From: Halanaerobium saccharolyticum
GTDB taxonomy: Bacteria > Bacillota > Halanaerobiia > Halanaerobiales > Halanaerobiaceae
Direction of reading: 5' to 3'
Assembly: GCF_004362045.1 (NCBI RefSeq)
Contig: NZ_SNWX01000005.1
Location: forward strand, 62,001 to 126,000
Length of the DNA stretch: 64,000 nt
A model generated the notes under the pieces. The model was given only the letters and a program-made list of their open reading frames with translations. It was not told where the DNA came from and made no database searches. A program made the translations under genes and the position numbers. This document shows positions 36,376-44,706 of the stretch, piece after piece (positions within the stretch are counted from its first letter, which is position 1; each line of letters starts with the position of its first letter).

Positions 36376-38808
36376 TTATCCCATTATAACTTTCACTTTA
36401 GCTTTATTCTGATCGAAATCTCTTAAGGTTTGATCTTCTATTTGCTCACCATCAACAAATATTTCTTTGACTCCTTTGCTAACATGCTCGGGGTTTTTAA
36501 CTTCAATCTCAAATTCACAGCCTCTGAATTTTCTTAGCACCTTAAAACCATCCCATTCTTCGGGAATACAGGGATCAATTTTTAAACCTTCAAATTCAGG
36601 TCTAATTCCGAGTATCCACTGGGTTATAGCAACAAAGTTCCAGGCAGCTGTACCGGTTAACCAGGAATTTTTAGCTTCACCAAAACTGGCCGCATCCTGA
36701 CCTGCAATCATTTGAGAATAAACATAAGGTTCAGTGCGGTGCAGCTCACTTATTTTTTCACGATAAGCAGGTGCAATTTTACTGTAATACTCAAAAGCCC
36801 GGTCTCCATTACCAACAATTGTTTCGGCAATCATAACCCATGGATTATTGTGACAGAAGATAGCACCATTCTCTTTATAGCCGGGAGGATAGGAACTAAC
36901 TTCACCCAGATTTATCTGATATTCTTTAATTGTAGGGTCTAAAATCATTAATCCATGTTCAGAATTCAATCTTTTGTTAACTGAGTTTAAAGTTTTTTCG
37001 GCAAATCCATCTTCAAGCCCAATACCACCCATAATACAGAATCCCTGGGGTTCAATAAAGATTTCTGCATATTCATTACCTTTTGCTCCAACTTTATCTC
37101 CATAATAATCGTAAGCTCTTAAAAACCAGGCATCATCACGACCAGCTTGATTAACGGCTTCTTTCATTTTTTCTAACTCTGATTCTGCTTTTTTAGCTAA
37201 TTCGTTTTTACCTGCTTTTTTAGCTAGCTGTACAAAATCAGGACCGGCAGTTAAAAACATACCTGCAATCATTACTGATTCAGCCGGACTATCATCTTTA
37301 TTACTTACTGTCTGGAATGATTCTCCGGGCTTTTCCGAAAAGGCACTTAAATTTAGACAGTCATTCCAGTCGGCATGACCGATTAGAGGTAGATCATGGG
37401 GACCTAAATTATTAACCACATGCATAAATGAGGACTCCAGATGGTCAAAAATTGTGGCTTTTTTACCACTGTTAAATGGAACTTCTTCTTCCAATATCGA
37501 ATAATCTCCGGTTTCTTTAATATATGCAGCAACGGCAAAAATTAACCAGAGGGGATCATCATTAAAACCGCTGCCTATTTTGTCATTTCCTTTTTTGGTT
37601 AACGGTTGATACTGATGAAAAGCACTGCCGTCTTCAAATTGAGTTACAGCCAGATCTTTGATTCTCTGTTTAACTCGCCCCGGTATTAAATGAGCTGAAC
37701 CCAGGAGGTCCTGATTGGAGTCTCTAAATCCTATACCCCGGCTGATACCTGATTCAAAATAAGAGGCAGAACGGGCTAAGTTATAGGTAACCATATTCTG
37801 ATACTGATTCCAGGTATTAACCATTCTTTCTAATCTGGAGTCCGGATGTTCAAGTGAAAAAGAAGAGAGCAGTTTATCCCAGTGTTGTTTTAATTGAACA
37901 AAAGCCTGATCAACTTTTTCAGAAGTATTATATTTTTTCATTAATTTTTTTGCTTTTTCTTTATTGATGATCCCTTTACTTTTGTCTTCCCATTTTTCCT
38001 CATCTTTATTTTCTATATAACCCAGTTGAAAAATAAATTCTTTTTCTTCTCCTGCTTCCAGTTCGATTTCTAAAGAGTGAGAAGCGATTGGAGACCAGCC
38101 GTGGGCAATAGAATTACTTGATTCTCCAGCCTCTAAAACCTGTGGTTCAGCAAAACTGTTATATAAACCTAAAAAACTTTCCCGGTCTGTATCAAAACCA
38201 CTAATTTTTTGATTAACTGTAAAGAAAGTGTAGTGATTTCTTCTTTCTCTATATTCTGTTTTATGATAGATTGTTGAGCCTTCTACTTCAACTTCTCCTG
38301 TATTAAAATTACGCTGGAAATTTGTCATGTCATCCTCGGCATCATAGAGGCAGAACTCTAAAAATGAAAAGAGTTTAAGCTTTCTTTTCTTTTGATTTAG
38401 GTTTTTAATTTTAATCTGATGCAGTTCAGTGTTATCTCCCTGAGGCACAAAAAATTTCATTTCAGTTTTTAAATCATTCTTTTCAGATTTAATAACAGTA
38501 TATCCCATTCCATGTCTGCATTCATAACTATCCAGTTCAGATTTTTGGGGAGCCCAGCCGGGTGAGAAATAGTTATCGTTTTCATAGATATAATAATAGC
38601 GGCCTCCAGCATCTGTAGGTACATTATTATAGCGGTAGCGAGTTAGACGGCGTTTGCTGGCATCTTTATAAAAACTGTAACCTCCAGCAGTATTAGAAAT
38701 TAAGCCAAAAAATTCTTCAGATCCCAGGTAGTTAATCCAGGGATAGGGAGTGTCAGGTCTTTCAATTACATATTCCTTGTTTTTGTCATCAAAATGTCCA
38801 AATTTCAA
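36376..38808 (-). CDS. cbp: GH94 cellobiose phosphorylase
   Basis: 810 residues, near the usual 811 for this enzyme, which splits cellobiose with phosphate into glucose-1-phosphate and glucose in the cytoplasm. The N-terminus ([36 protein letters not shown]) is typical of cellobiose phosphorylase. The catalytic Asp is D483 in [19 protein letters not shown] and RGIGFRD (about residues 357-367) line the active site. The start is TTG (complement of 38806-38808) with aggag eight bases before it; an overlapping ATG is in another frame. Only large gene on the minus strand in this part, facing away from the 39113 gene. Confidence 0.93.
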   Translation of the reverse strand: MKFGHFDDKNKEYVIERPDTPYPWINYLGSEEFFGLISNTAGGYSFYKDASKRRLTRYRYNNVPTDAGGRYYYIYENDNYFSPGWAPQKSELDSYECRHGMGYTVIKSEKNDLKTEMKFFVPQGDNTELHQIKIKNLNQKKRKLKLFSFLEFCLYDAEDDMTNFQRNFNTGEVEVEGSTIYHKTEYRERRNHYTFFTVNQKISGFDTDRESFLGLYNSFAEPQVLEAGESSNSIAHGWSPIASHSLEIELEAGEEKEFIFQLGYIENKDEEKWEDKSKGIINKEKAKKLMKKYNTSEKVDQAFVQLKQHWDKLLSSFSLEHPDSRLERMVNTWNQYQNMVTYNLARSASYFESGISRGIGFRDSNQDLLGSAHLIPGRVKQRIKDLAVTQFEDGSAFHQYQPLTKKGNDKIGSGFNDDPLWLIFAVAAYIKETGDYSILEEEVPFNSGKKATIFDHLESSFMHVVNNLGPHDLPLIGHADWNDCLNLSAFSEKPGESFQTVSNKDDSPAESVMIAGMFLTAGPDFVQLAKKAGKNELAKKAESELEKMKEAVNQAGRDDAWFLRAYDYYGDKVGAKGNEYAEIFIEPQGFCIMGGIGLEDGFAEKTLNSVNKRLNSEHGLMILDPTIKEYQINLGEVSSYPPGYKENGAIFCHNNPWVMIAETIVGNGDRAFEYYSKIAPAYREKISELHRTEPYVYSQMIAGQDAASFGEAKNSWLTGTAAWNFVAITQWILGIRPEFEGLKIDPCIPEEWDGFKVLRKFRGCEFEIEVKNPEHVSKGVKEIFVDGEQIEDQTLRDFDQNKAKVKVIMG

Positions 38809-39112
38809 TTTTCATTCTCCTTTCAAAAAAATACTATTAATAGTTGAGTTTTAAAAATTGCTTATAAAATTATAAATTGTTTTGCCAGAAAAATAAATCA
38901 GTTATTCGAAATCGTTTTAGCTATTATATATAGTTCCTCATAGAAGTTAAAATTCCTGCCTGATTGGAAGAAAATCTTGATAATTAACTTATATTCCTAA
39001 AATTATAGATAAATTTTATGTATTAGCTTGCAAATTACTATTGATATAATATAATTTTAATATACTGATATTAGATTTGACGTAACGTTTGTGAGAGAGG
39101 GAGGGATAATTT
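38809..39112. promoter_or_regulatory. Divergent intergenic region between GH94 and epimerase-like genes
   Basis: No gene is seen. It must contain promoters in both directions. A cre-like sequence, cgaaatcgttttag at 38907-38920, is an imperfect match to LacI/CcpA-type sites and could mediate catabolite control of the phosphorylase gene. The plus-strand RBS is gagggagg before 39113. Confidence 0.4.
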
Positions 39113-39985
39113 ATGATTTCTAAGCTTGAAAATGAAGAAATTGAAATTGAAGTAGATACTCAGGGAGCACAGCTGCAGAAATTAATTTTAAAAAAAGATG
39201 ATAAAAATTATCTATGGCACGGTGATTCTAAATTCTGGGGTAGAAGAGCACCTGTTTTATTTCCGATTGTTGGTCGTTTAAAAAATGATGAATATCAATA
39301 CAACGGACAGAAATATAAAATGACTCAGCATGGTTTTGCCAGAGATAATGAGTTTGAATTAGTAGACCAGGGAAAAAATTATTTAACTTATACTTTAGAA
39401 GAAAATAAAGAAACATTAGAAAAATATCCATTTCAATTTAGACTGGAGATTAAATATACTATTCAAGCAAATTCTCTTCTAATTACTTATCAAGTTATTA
39501 ATCAGGATCAAAAAGATATGTTTTTTTCTATAGGAGCCCATCCCGCTTTTTACTGGCCGCTGGAAGACGACGAAAAAAAGGAAGATTATTATTTAGAATT
39601 TGAAAAAGAAGAAAATGTTAATAAATATTTACTGGAGTCCGGGCTGTTAAATCACGAGAAGGAAAAAATACTTAGTGATTCTAACATTTTAGAACTGCAG
39701 CCGGATATTTTTAAAGATGATGCTCTGGTATTTAAGGATCTAAAATCAGAAAAAGTAACTTTAAAAAGCCGCAACTCAAAGCGGGAAGTTCAGGTTGAAT
39801 TTAATAAATTTCCCTATTTAGGAATCTGGTCTCAATCGGCTGAGGCTCCTTTTATCTGTATTGAACCCTGGCAGGGAATTGCAGATTCTGTTGATAGCAG
39901 CGGTAAAATAGAAGAAAAAGAAGGAATAATTAAGTTAAATCCTGATAACATGCACAGCTGCAGCTATAGTATATCAATTAAGTAA
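39113..39985 (+). CDS. Aldose 1-epimerase-like protein (LacX/YeaD group)
   Basis: 290 residues of the galactose-mutarotase superfamily, distinct from GalM at 12624. Blocks: GAQLQKLILKKDDKNYLWHGDSKFWGRRAPVLFPIVGRL near the N-terminus, MTQHGFARD with the catalytic His, SIGAHPAFYWPL with the second His, and CIEPWQGIADS with the catalytic Glu. LacX-type proteins of this length occur beside sugar genes in Firmicutes; substrate anomers are not defined. It is divergent from the GH94 gene, so it may act on the glucose or glucose-1-phosphate it yields. Monocistronic. Confidence 0.85.
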   Translation: MISKLENEEIEIEVDTQGAQLQKLILKKDDKNYLWHGDSKFWGRRAPVLFPIVGRLKNDEYQYNGQKYKMTQHGFARDNEFELVDQGKNYLTYTLEENKETLEKYPFQFRLEIKYTIQANSLLITYQVINQDQKDMFFSIGAHPAFYWPLEDDEKKEDYYLEFEKEENVNKYLLESGLLNHEKEKILSDSNILELQPDIFKDDALVFKDLKSEKVTLKSRNSKREVQVEFNKFPYLGIWSQSAEAPFICIEPWQGIADSVDSSGKIEEKEGIIKLNPDNMHSCSYSISIK

Positions 39986-39987
39986 AT

Positions 39988-39998
39988 GGTACCAGGTA
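39988..39998. repeat. GGTACC-type short repeat
   Basis: ggtaccaggta, the same unit as at 51615-51626 and related to the hairpin at 52816-52854. It lies directly after the stop codon of the 39113 gene. Confidence 0.45.
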
Positions 39999-40109
39999 AA
40001 AATTATATTAATTCTGAGCCATTTTTTCTAAAATTAGAGGGAATGCTTCTTTTATCCTTAATATATATAAGTAGTAATAATTATGAAGATACTAATTTAG
40101 AGGTGAAAT

Positions 40110-41285
40110 ATGTTTAATATAACTAAGATGTTAACAGAATTTAATACTTATGGAGATCAGCTGCGTTATGATAAAGACTGCAGCAAGTCTCCAATTGGTA
40201 CCCGGCCTGGTCTGGGGCCTGTTGCTGCCTGGAATATTAATTCTCAGTGTAATTTAAACTGCAAACACTGCTATTCAAATTCTACTGCAGCTAAAAAAGA
40301 CGAAACTTTAAATACTAAAGAGGCCTTTGCTTTAATTGATCAGCTGGCTGATTTTAAAGTTCCGGTCTTATTATTATCAGGTGGAGAACCGCTTTTGCGT
40401 CCTGATTTATTTAAATTGATTAAGAAGGCAAAAAGCAGAAATTTACGAGTTGTGATTTCTACAAATGGAACTCTGCTGACAGAAAAAATGGTTCAGGAAT
40501 TCAAATCACTCGGAGTCAGCTATATCGGGATCAGCCTTGATGGCCTGGAAGCAGTTAATGATCAATTCCGCGGTAAAAAAGGAGCTTTCAATGCTGCTTT
40601 AGAGGGTATCCAAAACTGTCAGAAATATGGGCAGAAAGTAGGACTTCGTTTTACCATAAATCAGGAAAATTATCAGCAAATTGATGAGCTTTTTCAGCTG
40701 ATTGAAGCAGAAAAAATTCCACGCATTTGTTTTTATCATCTGGTTTACTCAGGTCGAGGAGAAAATATTAAAGAAGCTGAATTAAGTGATCAGGATAAAA
40801 AGATGACAGTTGATAAAATTATTAACTGGGCTCAGTATTTTATTGACCAGGGAGAGCCCAGAGAAATATTAACAGTTGATAATCATGCTGATGGAGCCTA
40901 TCTATATTTAAAAACAGAGGAAAATGATCCGGAGCAGGCTGAATATATCTACAGCCAGCTTTTAAAAAGTGGAGGTAACCGCAGCGGCAGTGCTATTGCC
41001 AATATTGATCATAAAGGGGATGTTTTTGTAGACCAATTCAGCCGTTTTAGAACACTTGGTAATATTAGAGAGAATAGTTTTTCTGAAATCTGGAAGGATC
41101 AGCAGAATGAATTTTTAAATAAGATGAGAAATAGAAAAAAATATCTTAAGGGGCGCTGTGCGGACTGCAGATTTTTAGAAATCTGCAATGGTAATCTGAG
41201 AGCTCGTGCTTATGCAGCGGGAGATTTATGGGGAGCAGACCCCGGCTGTTATTTAAACGAGCAGGAAACTGGAGGTAATTTATAG
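40110..41285 (+). CDS. ahbC: Radical SAM enzyme AhbC-like, 12,18-didecarboxysiroheme deacetylase
   Basis: 391 residues. The radical SAM cluster motif is C47-NLN-C51-KH-C54 and the SAM-binding GGE is in LLLSGGEPLLRPD. A C-terminal SPASM/twitch-type Cys cluster (GRCADCRFLEICNGN...DPGC) is present. AhbC converts 12,18-didecarboxysiroheme to Fe-coproporphyrin III in the siroheme-dependent heme pathway of sulfate reducers, archaea and some anaerobes. The N-terminal GTRPGLGPVAAWNINSQ is typical of this group. The pairing with AhbD (stop directly followed by its ATG) and siroheme decarboxylase genes downstream settles the call. Heme d1 synthesis NirJ is the nearest alternative. Confidence 0.9.
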   Translation: MFNITKMLTEFNTYGDQLRYDKDCSKSPIGTRPGLGPVAAWNINSQCNLNCKHCYSNSTAAKKDETLNTKEAFALIDQLADFKVPVLLLSGGEPLLRPDLFKLIKKAKSRNLRVVISTNGTLLTEKMVQEFKSLGVSYIGISLDGLEAVNDQFRGKKGAFNAALEGIQNCQKYGQKVGLRFTINQENYQQIDELFQLIEAEKIPRICFYHLVYSGRGENIKEAELSDQDKKMTVDKIINWAQYFIDQGEPREILTVDNHADGAYLYLKTEENDPEQAEYIYSQLLKSGGNRSGSAIANIDHKGDVFVDQFSRFRTLGNIRENSFSEIWKDQQNEFLNKMRNRKKYLKGRCADCRFLEICNGNLRARAYAAGDLWGADPGCYLNEQETGGNL

Positions 41286-42278
41286 ATGAATATCATATCC
41301 TGGAATTCTACAAATCAATGTCATTTAAGCTGTCCCCACTGCTATCGTGATGCAGGGAGTGATATGGGGGAAGAATTAAATACTGCTGAAGCCAAAAGAA
41401 TGCTGGATCAGATAAAAGCTGCCAATTTTCACTTAATGGTTTTTTCTGGTGGTGAACCACTCTTGAGGAATGATATTTTTGAGTTAATGGCCTATGCCTC
41501 AGAGATTGGACTGAGGCCGGTGCTGGGAACAGGTGGAGGTTTGATTGATGCTGAGACTGCTCATAAATTAAAAGAGGCCGGTGTTCTGGCAGCCGGTATA
41601 AGTTTAGATAGTGTCGATGCTGCAAAACATAATCAATTCCGGGGAGAAGAAGGGCTTTTTGCACGGGTGGAAAACGCATTTGGAGAACTTAAAAAAGTAG
41701 GTATTCCTTTTCAGACTCACATGACTGTTATGGATTGGAATCTGGGTGAGTTAGAATCTGTAATAGATTATTCAGCTCAAATTGGAGCCAAAGCAGCTCA
41801 TATTTTCTTTATGGTCCCCACAGGAAGAGCAGCTTATATAGAAGAGAGTGCGATTTCGAAAAAAGAATATCAGCTGGCTATAGAGAGAATTATGAGAAAA
41901 TCGGAAGAGGTAGAGATTGAAGTTAAGCCTGTCTGTGCTCCGCAATTTATTGCCACAGCTGACCAGCTTGATATTAACTCCCGTTTTAGAAACGGCTGTC
42001 TGGCAGGAGTAAGCTACTGTATTGTCAATCCTGTTGGAGATGTTCAGTCCTGTGCCTATCTTGATCTTAAAGTTGGAAATGTTAAAGAAGAAAGCTTTAA
42101 ATCTATCTGGGAAAATAATGAAATTTTAAATGAAATGAGAACTCTAGACTGGGAAGGAAAATGCGGCAGCTGCAGATATGGCAGCAGCTGTAGAGGATGT
42201 AGAGCCAGAGCTTATTATTACAGCGGTGACTACATGAAAGCAGATCCCTTCTGCTCAATAGAAAACACTGGTCTGTAG
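41286..42278 (+). CDS. ahbD: Radical SAM enzyme AhbD-like, heme synthase
   Basis: 330 residues. Radical SAM motif C12-HLS-C16-PH-C19, GGE in MVFSGGEPLLRND, and a C-terminal cluster (GKCGSCRYGSSCRGCRARAYYYSGDYMKADPFC). AhbD decarboxylates two propionates of Fe-coproporphyrin III to vinyl groups, giving heme b without oxygen. Its ATG directly follows the TAG of ahbC, so the two are translationally coupled; ggaggt lies just before the stop. The substitution of NirJ for AhbD is unlikely because no cytochrome cd1 genes are near. Confidence 0.88.
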   Translation: MNIISWNSTNQCHLSCPHCYRDAGSDMGEELNTAEAKRMLDQIKAANFHLMVFSGGEPLLRNDIFELMAYASEIGLRPVLGTGGGLIDAETAHKLKEAGVLAAGISLDSVDAAKHNQFRGEEGLFARVENAFGELKKVGIPFQTHMTVMDWNLGELESVIDYSAQIGAKAAHIFFMVPTGRAAYIEESAISKKEYQLAIERIMRKSEEVEIEVKPVCAPQFIATADQLDINSRFRNGCLAGVSYCIVNPVGDVQSCAYLDLKVGNVKEESFKSIWENNEILNEMRTLDWEGKCGSCRYGSSCRGCRARAYYYSGDYMKADPFCSIENTGL

Positions 42279-42295
42279 TTCTGTGATACATATCA

Positions 42296-42364
42296 TATAA
42301 ACTCCTTTTTAAAGATGCTATAATTACTTGAGAAGAATAATCAAGTATATTAATAAATCAAGTA
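42296..42364 (+). promoter_or_regulatory. Extended -10 promoter with inverted repeats in front of the unknown ahb-linked gene
   Basis: TGCTATAAT (42316-42324) is an extended -10; the -35 (TATAAA, 42296-42301) is weak. Just downstream, TACTTGA (42325-42331) and TCAAGTA (42341-42347) form an inverted repeat, with a further TCAAGTA copy at 42358-42364. Such a site over the transcription start suggests a repressor; which one is unknown. Confidence 0.5.
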
Positions 42365-42384
42365 ATAAAAAAGGAGTTTTGATA

Positions 42385-43038
42385 ATGAGTGCATTTTTAG
42401 GTCCAGTCCACATGTGGTTATATAATCAGATTCAGATAGTAGAAAAAAGAGAAGCGAAAATTGTTGAGCAGTTTGCTGACAAGTATTCCCCAGAAGAGGT
42501 TAATAATCTAATTTCTTCCTACCGCGATCAGTATGGAGAATTGAAGGAAGATAAGCCGCTGGCAGAATTAATTGCTGGCAGTAACATCCATCCCTGGTTA
42601 GAAACTGCAATTAGTAATGCTCAGAGCAGAGAAGCAGCTGCTGCAGCAGCTTTAATTGATAAATATGATGATCAAGATTTACTTTTAAATATTTATGCTG
42701 AACAGGCAGAAGAACTTGCAGAAAAGGCTAAAATACGAGATAATGTAGATGAGTTTAATTTAGATGATGCTTTTGAAATTATAAATGAGCATTTTGTAGA
42801 AAGAATGCCCTGTGATCGCTTATCAGGAGCTGTTAAAGAAGATAAAAAGATAATCTGGAAACATCAGAGTCGGCTGCATCAGGAATTCTGGCAGCAGACC
42901 GATGTTGAGCCGGGGATAATGCACCAGCTTTATTCGAAATGGCTGGAAGTATTTATTGAAAATCTAAACCCATCTCTTGCTCACAAAAGAGAGATAGAAA
43001 ATGATTATTATAATGATATCTTCTCTAATAAAGCATAA
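42385..43038 (+). CDS. Conserved-looking unknown protein inside the ahb cluster
   Basis: 217 residues from ATG 42385 (aaggag six bases upstream; the frame is open 19 codons further). No signal peptide or TM segment, mostly helical, Glu/Ala rich. It starts MSAFLGPVHMWLYNQIQIVE and has seven His and one Cys (MPCDR, C143; also WKHQSRLHQEF and GIMHQLYSKWLE). I recall similar clostridial proteins with FLGP-H-W and MPCDR motifs but no assigned function. The place between ahbCD and ahbAB suggests a part in heme or siroheme handling, with C143 and His residues as possible ligands; that is inference. Own promoter and terminator. Confidence 0.6.
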   Translation: MSAFLGPVHMWLYNQIQIVEKREAKIVEQFADKYSPEEVNNLISSYRDQYGELKEDKPLAELIAGSNIHPWLETAISNAQSREAAAAAALIDKYDDQDLLLNIYAEQAEELAEKAKIRDNVDEFNLDDAFEIINEHFVERMPCDRLSGAVKEDKKIIWKHQSRLHQEFWQQTDVEPGIMHQLYSKWLEVFIENLNPSLAHKREIENDYYNDIFSNKA

Positions 43039-43076
43039 ATTATAAATTAGTTTAAAATACTTTAATTGATAATTAT

Positions 43077-43118
43077 TAAGCTCAGTTTAGAAAATCATAA
43101 GCTGAGCTTATTTTATTT
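43077..43118 (+). terminator. Terminator-like hairpin before ahbA
   Basis: TAAGCTCAG (43077-43085) pairs with CTGAGCTTA (43102-43110), followed by ttttattt. It separates the unknown gene from the decarboxylase genes, or attenuates them. Confidence 0.6.
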
Positions 43119-43131
43119 AGGAGCTGTTTTT

Positions 43132-43605
43132 ATGGAAAAAATTGATAAGAAAATTCTAGATAGACTGCAGATGGGTTTAGAATTAGAAGCTTCACCTTTT
43201 CAAAAAATGGCAGCAGAACTGGGAATAGAAGCAGAGAAACTGCTGCAGCGGATTAAAAAACTTAAAAAAGAAGGTTATATTCGTCGACTGGGAGGAGTTT
43301 TTAGATCTTCAAGATTGGGTTATAAAAGTACTCTTATAGCCTTAGAAGTGGAGGAAGAAAACTTTTATCAGGTAGCTGAAATTATCAATCAGCACTCAGG
43401 TGTAACTCATAATTACCGCAGAGATCATCAATTAAATCTCTGGTTTACCCTCTCAACTGCCAGTGAGCTTGAGCGAGAGAATTTTCTGGCACAAATTAAA
43501 GCTTTACCAGGAGTAAAAGAACTTTATCAACTGCCAAAAGAAAAATTTTTTAAGTTAAATGTATTTTTTAAAATGGAAGAGGAAGCCGGTGATGACCATC
43601 AATAA
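43132..43605 (+). CDS. ahbA: Siroheme decarboxylase subunit (AhbA-like), AsnC/Lrp fold
   Basis: 157 residues from ATG 43132, with aggag eight bases before it. A winged-helix Lrp/AsnC-like N-terminus (KIDKKILDRLQMGLELEASPFQKMAAELGI) is followed by a RAM-like domain with HSGVTHNYRRDHQLNLWFTL. AhbA/AhbB form a heterodimer that removes two acetate carboxylates of siroheme to give 12,18-didecarboxysiroheme; the HNYRR stretch is the catalytic/binding His-Arg region. These proteins are often mis-annotated as Lrp regulators. The overlap with the next gene and the ahbCD genes nearby support the enzyme call. A versus B is assigned by order only. Confidence 0.85.
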   Translation: MEKIDKKILDRLQMGLELEASPFQKMAAELGIEAEKLLQRIKKLKKEGYIRRLGGVFRSSRLGYKSTLIALEVEEENFYQVAEIINQHSGVTHNYRRDHQLNLWFTLSTASELERENFLAQIKALPGVKELYQLPKEKFFKLNVFFKMEEEAGDDHQ

Positions 43606-44113
43606 TATTTCCGATAAAGAATTTGGGGAAATTGTAGATCAGCTTGATAAAAGGATCATTAAGGCTTTAGAAACTGAGATACCTTTGATCTTAAATCCCT
43701 ATCAGAAAATAGCTGAGGATTTAAATATTGATCGAGCTGAACTGTTAACAAGACTGCAGAAACTTAAAGAAAGAAAAATTTTAAAAAGGATTTCTGCTAT
43801 TTTACACCACAGGGATTCAGGTTATCAGGCAAATGGAATGTTTGTCTGTCATTTTAGTAAACAGAAAATTGAAGAAGTGGGAAAAGAAATTTCGGAGCTG
43901 GAAACAGTAAGCCATTGTTATCAGCGCAGGACTTATCAAAATTGGCCCTATAATTTTTATGCGATGATGCACGGTAAAAATAAAGATGAACTGGAAACAA
44001 AGATTGAACAGCTGGTCGAAAAATATGAGATTGAAGATTATCAAGTTTTATATTCAACAGAAGAGTTAAAGAAAACCAGTATGAAGTATTTCGGTTCTAA
44101 TTTTGACAATTAA
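43592..44113 (+). CDS. ahbB: Siroheme decarboxylase subunit (AhbB-like)
   Basis: 173 residues from ATG 43592, which overlaps the end of the preceding gene by 14 bases, with ggaag upstream. The open frame reaches further back to 43559 inside ahbA, but that would be an unusually deep overlap. Same Lrp-like fold: DQLDKRIIKALETEIPLILNPYQKIAEDLNI and then ISAILHHRDSGYQANGMFVCHF and HCYQRRTYQNWPYNFYAMMHG, which parallels HNYRRDHQLNLWFTL of its partner. The partner subunits act together on siroheme. No DNA-binding role needs to be assumed. Confidence 0.85.
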   Translation: MTINNISDKEFGEIVDQLDKRIIKALETEIPLILNPYQKIAEDLNIDRAELLTRLQKLKERKILKRISAILHHRDSGYQANGMFVCHFSKQKIEEVGKEISELETVSHCYQRRTYQNWPYNFYAMMHGKNKDELETKIEQLVEKYEIEDYQVLYSTEELKKTSMKYFGSNFDN

Positions 44114-44170
44114 AATTAAGATTGATATTATATAGGTACTCTAAGGAAAAACTTTTAAAGGAGAAGTGAT

Positions 44171-44497
44171 ATTATCAAGAAAAAATTAGCAGTTTTAAAA
44201 GATCTTCTCTCAATGTTTATTACTCAGCACAGAAATCAACTGTCATATATTATTGGTTTTCTTTCGGCCCTGGCTTTTACTCTGATATATACAAATTTTG
44301 GAATAGAATTAGGAATTGCTGCTTTATTAGCTGGAATTTTAATATTTGAGATTTTCGATCATTTTTTTGGAGGCAGCCCGGATATTATAGTTATGGGTGT
44401 TGATAGTGAAGAAGATATGATGGAAACACTAAAAAAGACGATGTCAGAGGCAATTAAAGAGAAAAACAAGGAAAACTCAAATCAAAAAAATGATTAA
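44171..44497 (+). CDS. Small membrane protein of unknown function, probable ATT start
   Basis: About 108 residues. An ATG exists at 44213, but no RBS stands before it. A strong aaaggag (44157-44163) points instead to ATT at 44171, giving IIKKKLAVLKDLLSMFITQH at the N-terminus. Two hydrophobic segments follow (YIIGFLSALAFTLIYTNFG and GIAALLAGILIFEIFDHFFGG), then an acidic/lysine-rich tail. ATT initiation is rare (infC is the known case), so the start is tentative; ATG 44213 would give 94 residues. Function unknown; ends in a terminator. Confidence 0.6.
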   Translation: MIKKKLAVLKDLLSMFITQHRNQLSYIIGFLSALAFTLIYTNFGIELGIAALLAGILIFEIFDHFFGGSPDIIVMGVDSEEDMMETLKKTMSEAIKEKNKENSNQKND

Positions 44498-44504
44498 GTT
44501 TATT

Positions 44505-44528
44505 AAACAGCCCCTGCGGCTGTTTTTT
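44505..44528 (+). terminator. Rho-independent terminator
   Basis: AAACAGCC, loop cctgc, GGCTGTTT and a T-run. Confidence 0.85.
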
Positions 44529-44613
44529 ATATATAAAAAATATAATATTTTAAATTAAATTGGAGTTTAGCCCTTATTTACTTGTAGAAAGTTTTAGTAA
44601 TCTAACCTGTCAA

Positions 44614-44642
44614 TGGATATAAGTAATTATTTCTGTTATAAT
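44614..44642 (+). promoter_or_regulatory. Extended -10 promoter of the c-di-GMP gene
   Basis: TGTTATAAT (44634-44642) carries the extended -10 TGn motif; the -35 TGGATA (44614-44619) matches four of six at spacing 17. Confidence 0.55.
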
Positions 44643-44706
44643 TAAATCAGTTAATTCGTATAAAAATTCTCAAATAAACGAATGGATATATAAATAGGAG
44701 ATAATA

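Noticed and set aside
41308-41679. Minus-strand open frame of 123 codons in ahbD
   Set aside because: Antisense of a clear radical SAM domain; composition rich in His/Leu/Gln with no motif.
43132-44113. AsnC/Lrp transcription regulators
   Set aside because: The Lrp-like proteins come as an overlapping pair beside ahbC/ahbD and carry the His-Arg stretch of siroheme decarboxylases.
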